The notes below the pieces were generated by a model that was not told where the DNA came from, searched no databases, and saw only the letters and a program-made list of their open reading frames with translations. From contig JAPXFY010000026.1 of NCBI GenBank assembly GCA_030674185.1, positions 50,820,246 to 50,884,245 on the forward strand: a stretch of DNA of 64,000 nt. The letters run 5' to 3'. Position numbers and translations under genes: made by a program. The DNA comes from Monoplex corrugatus (taxonomy: Eukaryota; Mollusca; Gastropoda; Littorinimorpha; Ranellidae). Shown piece by piece: positions 23,352 through 64,000 of the stretch. The number at the start of each line of letters is the position of its first letter. The stretch's first letter is position 1.

Positions 23352-23528
23352 AGTGTGTGTGTGTGTGTGGCGTGCGTGCGTGCGCGCGCGCGCGCGCGCG
23401 TGTGTGTTATTGTGTGTGTGTGAGTATGTGTGTGTGTGTTGTTTTGTGTTGTGTTGTGTTGTGTTGTGTTGTGTTGTGTTGTGTTGTGTTGTGTTGTGTT
23501 GTGTTGTGTTGTGTTGTGTATGTGTATG
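23352..23528. repeat. (TG)n, (CG)n and (TGTTG)n compound microsatellite
   Basis: TG run, then an alternating GC run of about 20 bases (near 23381-23400), TG again, then about 16 perfect GTGTT pentamers (23440-23518). Confidence 0.95.
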
Positions 23529-23639
23529 TGTGTCATGGAGTTGGGGTTTTCGTTCATTTGTGTGTTTGTTTGTTTGTGTGTTGTTTGTTTGTTTGTTTGA
23601 ACTGCCCTATCTTGTGTAACACTCCTGTGCCACACCCAC

Positions 23640-24072
23640 TCCGCTCATTTCCACTCTCCAACATATCTAGAACCCACCACAGGGCCACATAATCTGGTAC
23701 AGTTGTTCACACTGCTATGATGATGAGGGTGGGGATGATAGTTATGTTGCTACGGACTTTTGTTTTGAATTGAGACAGCGTGTTAGTGCCCTACCCTACA
23801 CCTACCATCATAATAATCCTGGGGTCAACTAGGCCTGAGAAATACAGACACCTGTAGTACTGATCAGGAAATCTGAGGAAGACCGTCAATGACGCATGCA
23901 TAAAGTGGATGAGACTTGACTGTGTGTCCCAGACAGTCATAGCACATTCAGCTCTACGTAGGAGATGGTTAGGAATGAAAAATTCCACAATACTTTTCTT
24001 GTATTGATGGGGTCTCAAACCCTTGACATCCCAGTCAGTTGTTCATTGCACTAACTACTTTGCCACGTTGAC
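23640..24072 (-). mobile_element. tRNA-derived SINE S1, copy 2
   Basis: Same family as 44165-44600, minus strand, more diverged. Conserved blocks include AAGTGGATGAGACTTGACTG, TACAGACACCTGTAG and, at the head, CACTAACTACTTTGCCAC (reverse complement of the A-box region). A piece of the head (about 60 bp) is duplicated in tandem at 24073-24140. Confidence 0.7.
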
Positions 24073-24279
24073 TGTTATATTTTGTATCCCAGTCAGGTTT
24101 TCATCGCACTAAATGCTTTGCCACGTTGACTGTTATATTTTGTACTTTGTGTTTGTTTGTTCATATGATGGAGTCATCACACCGGGACAATTCCGTAGGC
24201 CAAGACGCACTCCACACAATTACAAGAATACTGGTGTTTTTTTGTTTTTCTTTTGTTGTTTTACATTCCGATTCTTCTC

Positions 24280-24640
24280 GGATATATGCATGCATGTTGT
24301 TTCGTCCACAGTGTGCAGGCAGTATGTTGCTGCACAGTCTGCATACTCTGTCTTCAGTAGGTGTGCATGGTGAACGGTTTCGTGTTTCAAGCATCGCGGC
24401 CACCAGACATTGACATGACTTACAGGATATTCACCGGGTACATTTGATGTTTTGCATGCTTGTTCACATAAAGAGGGTTTAGGCATTGGCAGATGTGCAT
24501 GCATACATGTTGACCACAGAGATCAGGAAGTTCTCTACCTTGTAGGAAGAGGTGTCTGGGCGAATCGTACCCAGGACCTTCCGACTAGAAATCCGACGTT
24601 TATCCATTTGATTATCGCCCCCATCAAGCTATCCCTGAAG
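24280..24640 (-). mobile_element. tRNA-derived SINE S3, copy 1
   Basis: Minus-strand relative of 54512-54965. It contains the reverse complement of a B-box-like GGTACGATTCGCC, and body matches around ACATTGACATGACTTACAGG and GAGGGTTTAGGCA. Other copies lie at 30790-31040 (-), 35815-36060 (+) and 43285-43470 (+). Confidence 0.65.
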
Positions 24641-24960
24641 GCTTTAAGATTCATCGGACAACCATTATCATTAGTTAACTCCTCTACCACTTCAGTCATA
24701 AGACAATCCTCTTTAATCTCCTTGAAATAGATAACTGGACAGATAAGGAATCAAGCCGTTCTATAATCTCTCTTTTTATACAAAAAATAGAAGAAGAAAA
24801 AAATGTTAATCTCGAACACAAGCATTTCTGACTGCAAATCTCCGTGCAAATGCGAAACTAAAAGAGACCTAAAACCGCATAATTTTCTTTTTCGTGGTTG
24901 CGTTACTAGTCAAAGGCACCAAACGAAGCTCTGGATAGCATATATAATTAATCAAAGAAC

Positions 24961-24963
24961 ACA

Positions 24964-25014
<51 letters not shown>

Positions 25015-25031
25015 GCACGCACACACACACA
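24961..25031. repeat. (CA)n microsatellite
   Basis: CA run with CACG variants. Confidence 0.95.
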
Positions 25032-25376
25032 TCGACATTCATTTAGCTTACCCGACAAAACTTCAATCACAAGCCAGTCAAAAGATAAAATAGAATATTA
25101 GATCTACGCTTACCTAATTAAACTTGCGTAGATCTAGCTGTTGCAAGTGAGAAAAAACAGCCTCAATTTGTCGAAGTGATATAATTTTCCGTCTCATTAA
25201 GAAAACAAAAAAAAGTATTGTTGCTTAAATGTAAACTTTTCATTGAGTGTTTCAGATTTTACACCACTTTAAACAGTGCAATGATTCATCAAAATTAAAC
25301 ATCACTTCGTGATCTGTTATCTCGCTGCGAAATGCAGTCCCAAGACAGCCACCGCTTTTTGATATGAACAAACTTT

Positions 25377-25466
25377 TTGTTTGTTTGTTTGTTTTTGTTT
25401 GTTTGATTGTTGTCTTTTGTTGTTGCTTTTTTGTTTGTTTGTTTGTTTGTTGTTGTTGTTGTTTTT
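25377..25466. repeat. (GTTT)n and (GTT)n microsatellite
   Basis: GTTT and GTT runs. The flanking DNA from 25040 to 25850 shows no gene or other repeat that I recognise. Confidence 0.85.
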
Positions 25467-25854
25467 TAGGGGTACATCGTAAAACTCAACTTTTCCCTTT
25501 AACATTTATTTTCTTAAGGTTCTGCTTCTGTTGAACGTGGAAAGTGTTCAAACCAACACTTTTGTTGCATTGTGATAATATCCTCTTCGCATCAAAGGCC
25601 AAACTGTTGCACATACAAAAGAAGAAAATTAGATAAAACTACAGGGGAAAAAAACAACAACCAAGCTTTGTTCTTAAGGTTATATAGAAAGTCGATTCCT
25701 TCAATGTTGACAATTTTTGTTTCAGACAGTGTAATCATGAAGATACAAATAATCAAGAATATCAACCACTGTGACCTTGAACTGAGGGCAATGGTAAACT
25801 GTCAACTGAGAGCAATGGTAAACTGTCACAACTGCCAAAGTACATGTTATATAC

Positions 25855-26030
25855 TGTCAGAAGATCCTCATGAGAAAGTACCGTTTTTAGGCACTTTAAA
25901 AAAAAAAAAAGATCGTGTGACCTTGGCCTTCGTGGCTTACTTTTCAAGCTTACTCTACCATGACTCCTCAACGGTCCACAACGTTAACCCAAACTTGGTA
26001 AAGATCCATCCGTACTGAGTTGAGAAATTT
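25855..26030 (-). repeat. dispersed repeat R2, copy 1
   Basis: Segment with GTGACCTTGGCCTTCG, ACTCTACCATGACTCCTC, GTCCACAACGTTAACCC and AAGATCCATCC. Related plus-strand segments occur at 45530-45640 and 63750-63860. Looser relatives with a GGCTTGACCATC-type motif occur at 5590, 9762, 26590, 33490 and 51098. Non-coding. Confidence 0.55.
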
Positions 26031-26329
26031 GTGCCCACACATTTTTTGTGTTTTGTTTTTTTGTGATTGGTCAGAAGAAAACAGACGCAACACACAAACA
26101 GACACACACACACACCACACATCACAACCAAAAATATAAAGGTTATATAAATGTGTGCGGGGGGTGGGGGTGGCGGAGGGGGTCTGTTTACCTGTTTATT
26201 TGTCTGTGGATCAAAATGTCTTCGCAAGATTTTCTCAGCTGTTTCCGCAGATCAAAAGTGTGGACCATCGATGAGTTGTGAATGGTAAATTTGGAGGACG
26301 TGTGTCAAAATCACATGAACGAAAAAACA

Positions 26330-26380
26330 AAACAAAAAAACAAAAACAAAAAAAAAAAAAACAAAAACAAAAAAGCACCC
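26330..26380. repeat. A-rich (CAAAAA)n tract
   Basis: AC/A-rich low-complexity tract. No gene seen in the surrounding 26040-26930. Confidence 0.7.
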
Positions 26381-26940
26381 CACTTTGGAGGGAACGTGTG
26401 TAAAGAATAGTATCTCAGGAACTTATGTTAATCAAAACCTGTTTTCGTTTTAGTAAGTCTGCTGTCGTCCTCGATGCATGTCAAGTTTCATTTCAACTGA
26501 AGATTATTCAAGATCACAGTGACCTTAGATCTAGAAGTTTAAAAAAAAATCTGGATTTTCTGTAATAATTTTGGTATGAAAAATGTTGTAATGGCTTGAC
26601 ATTTTAGGTTTGTTGTTGATGATAATTTTGTTTTTTTGTTTGTTTTGAGTATTTAGTTGTTTTTGTTTGGGGTCTTTTCGGTTGTTTCTGTTTTGTTTTA
26701 TAAATTTTAAACCAGATTGCACCGAATACAGCAATGCCTTGGTAAAGCTGGACTGGTAAATTCCTCTGGTTGATCAGGTGTAACTGTTGTCATTAGCACG
26801 GTAACCGAAACTAGACTTGCCGTTCGTCACCGGAATGATGCGATGGCTTAAATTATTAGCGGTCTCTTCCAGTATATATACGGGCAAACCAGAGCATAAC
26901 CAAATAAGGCGATCGATGCAAAACGTGCACTCGATTTTAA

Positions 26941-27123
26941 CCCTTTGACTCCCGTACTCTGTCTATCGGCATCCTGCATAGCCAACCATGCTAGCAAAGC
27001 AAAAACTTAACCCTTTGATTTCCTCACCCTATCCATTAGTCTCTGCAGGATGCTGGTGGATAGGATGAGGGAATAAAAGGTTAAGTTTTTGCAGTTGGTG
27101 GATATGGTTTGTGAATCAAAGGG
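26941..27123. mobile_element. palindromic piggyBac-like MITE, copy 2
   Basis: TTAA at both borders (26937-26940 and 27124-27127). Outer end CCCTTTGACTCCCGTACTC, inner TTAA-flanked inverted pair also recognisable. 183 bp, the same length as copy 1. Confidence 0.88.
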
Positions 27124-27679
27124 TTAAACGCACTTACTCAGTGGCAGAGACCGGGTGATATGAAAGGGGTAGGCTATGTAAATATGAAAGGGGTAGGCTA
27201 TCACCCAACTGACGGTTTTCTCCAAAAATATCTTCTTCGTCATGCTCCTAAGTCATAGCAGTTCGAGGGTGACATAATCAATTACGGTCTGTTTCCTGTC
27301 AAAACCCAGATCTTATATCGTGACAAGGATTATAAAAACAGTCAACACTCATGTTAAAGTCCTGTTGATTTTTAACTGATCCCACAAGTGGGGGTAAAGT
27401 TCCCAAGACTAAGACGTCACGCTGACGGTAGCTTATAGTATATAGTAGTTTAGAGTCGAATTTATTCATTAACGTTGTAACTTATTTCCTTTCTTAATAC
27501 AAAGTACGGATTCCTTCACTTCATCGATTTTAAGTATTTATATTATTTAAAGGTCATATTCGGCTGTGTAGATGAGCTTTGCTGTTGACTTTGGAAAAAA
27601 AGTAGCCATCGAAAGTTCAAAAAGAAAACGTCGTCTGCTACACTTCGCATTTCATTAACAAGTGATGGCGTATGACCCC

Positions 27680-27687
27680 TGACGTCA
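27680..27687. promoter_or_regulatory. CRE palindrome upstream of dynamin
   Basis: Perfect TGACGTCA, the CREB/ATF site, about 70 bp before the dynamin ATG. A half site (GACGTCAC) occurs at 27413-27420. No TATA box is obvious, so the transcription start is not placed. Binding is inferred from sequence only. Confidence 0.55.
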
Positions 27688-27754
27688 CATCCAGCTCCTT
27701 CCGCAATGCCAAATGTATGAACTGTAGCAAAGAGGTACTCAAAGAATCGCGAAA

Positions 27755-63499
<35,745 letters not shown>

Positions 63500-63503
<4 letters not shown>

Positions 63504-63668
63504 GTATGATGTTAGTGTGTTTGTGAATGTGTATGTGCATCTTTTTTCTTTCTTTTTTCAATATTTCTTCTTTTTTTCTCATTTCAAGGTATGCTGTTAG
63601 TATGTTTGTGCATGTGTATGTGTCTATTTTATTTTCAATATTTCTTTTTTTTCTCCTGTTTCTAAAGT
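63500..63668 (+). repeat. tandem duplication of the exon 8 donor region
   Basis: The sequence from CAAGGTATGATGTTAGTGTG through a T/C-rich tract is repeated once from 63587 (CAAGGTATGCTGTTAGTATG), period about 87 bp. The second copy keeps AAG|GTATGC, a usable-looking donor. Confidence 0.85.
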
Positions 63669-63749
63669 TAAAGAAAAGGGGAAATTGTTTCATTTCACTG
63701 GAAAGAGGTGTGTGTCTGTGACAGAAATGTATTAAGATATTGTTAGCTT

Positions 63750-63860
63750 TTCTGAATGGATCTTTATTAGATTTGTGTCAGAATGTGTGTAAACTGTCGA
63801 GGAGTCATGAATGCGTAAGTTTGGAAGTTGTGATGTCAAGGTCAGGATCACACGGAACCA
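63750..63860 (+). repeat. dispersed repeat R2, copy 3
   Basis: TGGATCTTTATTAGATTTGT, GTCGAGGAGTCATGAAT and ATGTCAAGGTCAGGATCAC, related to 45530-45640 and the reverse of 25855-26030. Confidence 0.5.
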
Positions 63861-63871
63861 CCTCACCTTAA

Positions 63872-64000
63872 CCCTTAGACTCCTACACCCTATCCACCAG
63901 CATCCTGCATTGTCAACCATATCAGCAAAGCAAAAACCTAACCCTTTGACTTCCTTGAGGAAGCTGGTGGATAGAATGAGGGATTCAAAGGGTTAAGTTT
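63872..64000. mobile_element. palindromic piggyBac-like MITE, copy 13 (cut by window end)
   Basis: TTAA on the left (63868-63871), outer left arm CCCTTAGACTCCTACACCC, inner pair with TTAA at 63993-63996. The outer right arm is beyond the window. Confidence 0.85.

Overview
This is a eukaryotic, repeat-dense genomic window, most likely from a mollusc and plausibly a caenogastropod. That placement is an inference from the style of the histone H1 protein, the abundance of microsatellites, and the kinds of tRNA-derived SINEs and non-LTR retrotransposons present. Only two host genes can be supported. The first is a compact, intronless, replication-dependent type histone H1 gene at 3143-3679 (+), with an H1 AC box and a TATA box upstream and a stem-loop at its 3' end. 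The second is the 5' part of a classical dynamin gene (+) that starts at 27755 and runs off the right edge. Its first eight coding exons give a continuous 377-residue reading: the whole GTPase domain, part of the bundle-signalling element and the start of the stalk. All splice phases agree.

Layout. 1-3000: intergenic, with microsatellites, a duplicated intergenic segment and a foldback element. 3000-3760: histone H1. 3770-10100: G/T-skewed DNA, a dispersed repeat, a MITE, and a 4.8-kb inverted duplication whose centre holds two decayed LINE 3' ends and long (TG)n tracts. 10212-13545: a tandem array of a 16-bp unit, split by a dispersed element. 13600-14300: SINE copies. 14320-23307: a tandem array of a related 30-bp (16+14) unit, split by an almost complete 4-kb APE-type LINE on the minus strand. 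23300-27750: SINEs, microsatellites and the dynamin 5' flank, which contains a perfect CRE palindrome. 27755-64000: dynamin exons and introns.

The dynamin introns are the most interesting part. They hold many copies of a nested, palindromic, TTAA-flanked MITE with piggyBac-like ends, and a second TTAA-flanked element that carries a short piggyBac-like N-terminal coding fragment. They also hold a 2.7-kb array whose centre is a 59-bp dimer and whose edge is a diverged 30-bp monomer. Several minisatellites were built from functional sequence. One 61-bp unit repeated 11 times contains the last 10 bases of exon 4 plus its 5' splice site. One 29-bp unit contains the Pol III A box of a SINE. A duplicated piece of exon 8 with its acceptor lies just upstream of exon 6, and the exon 8 donor region is duplicated in tandem. 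Two different LINEs have landed inside minisatellite arrays.

No CRISPR array, bacterial gene or tRNA/rRNA gene was found. The very long minus-strand open frames over the tandem arrays arise because the repeat unit lacks stop codons; they are not called as genes. All repeat-family names and clades are inferences from sequence seen here, without database searches.
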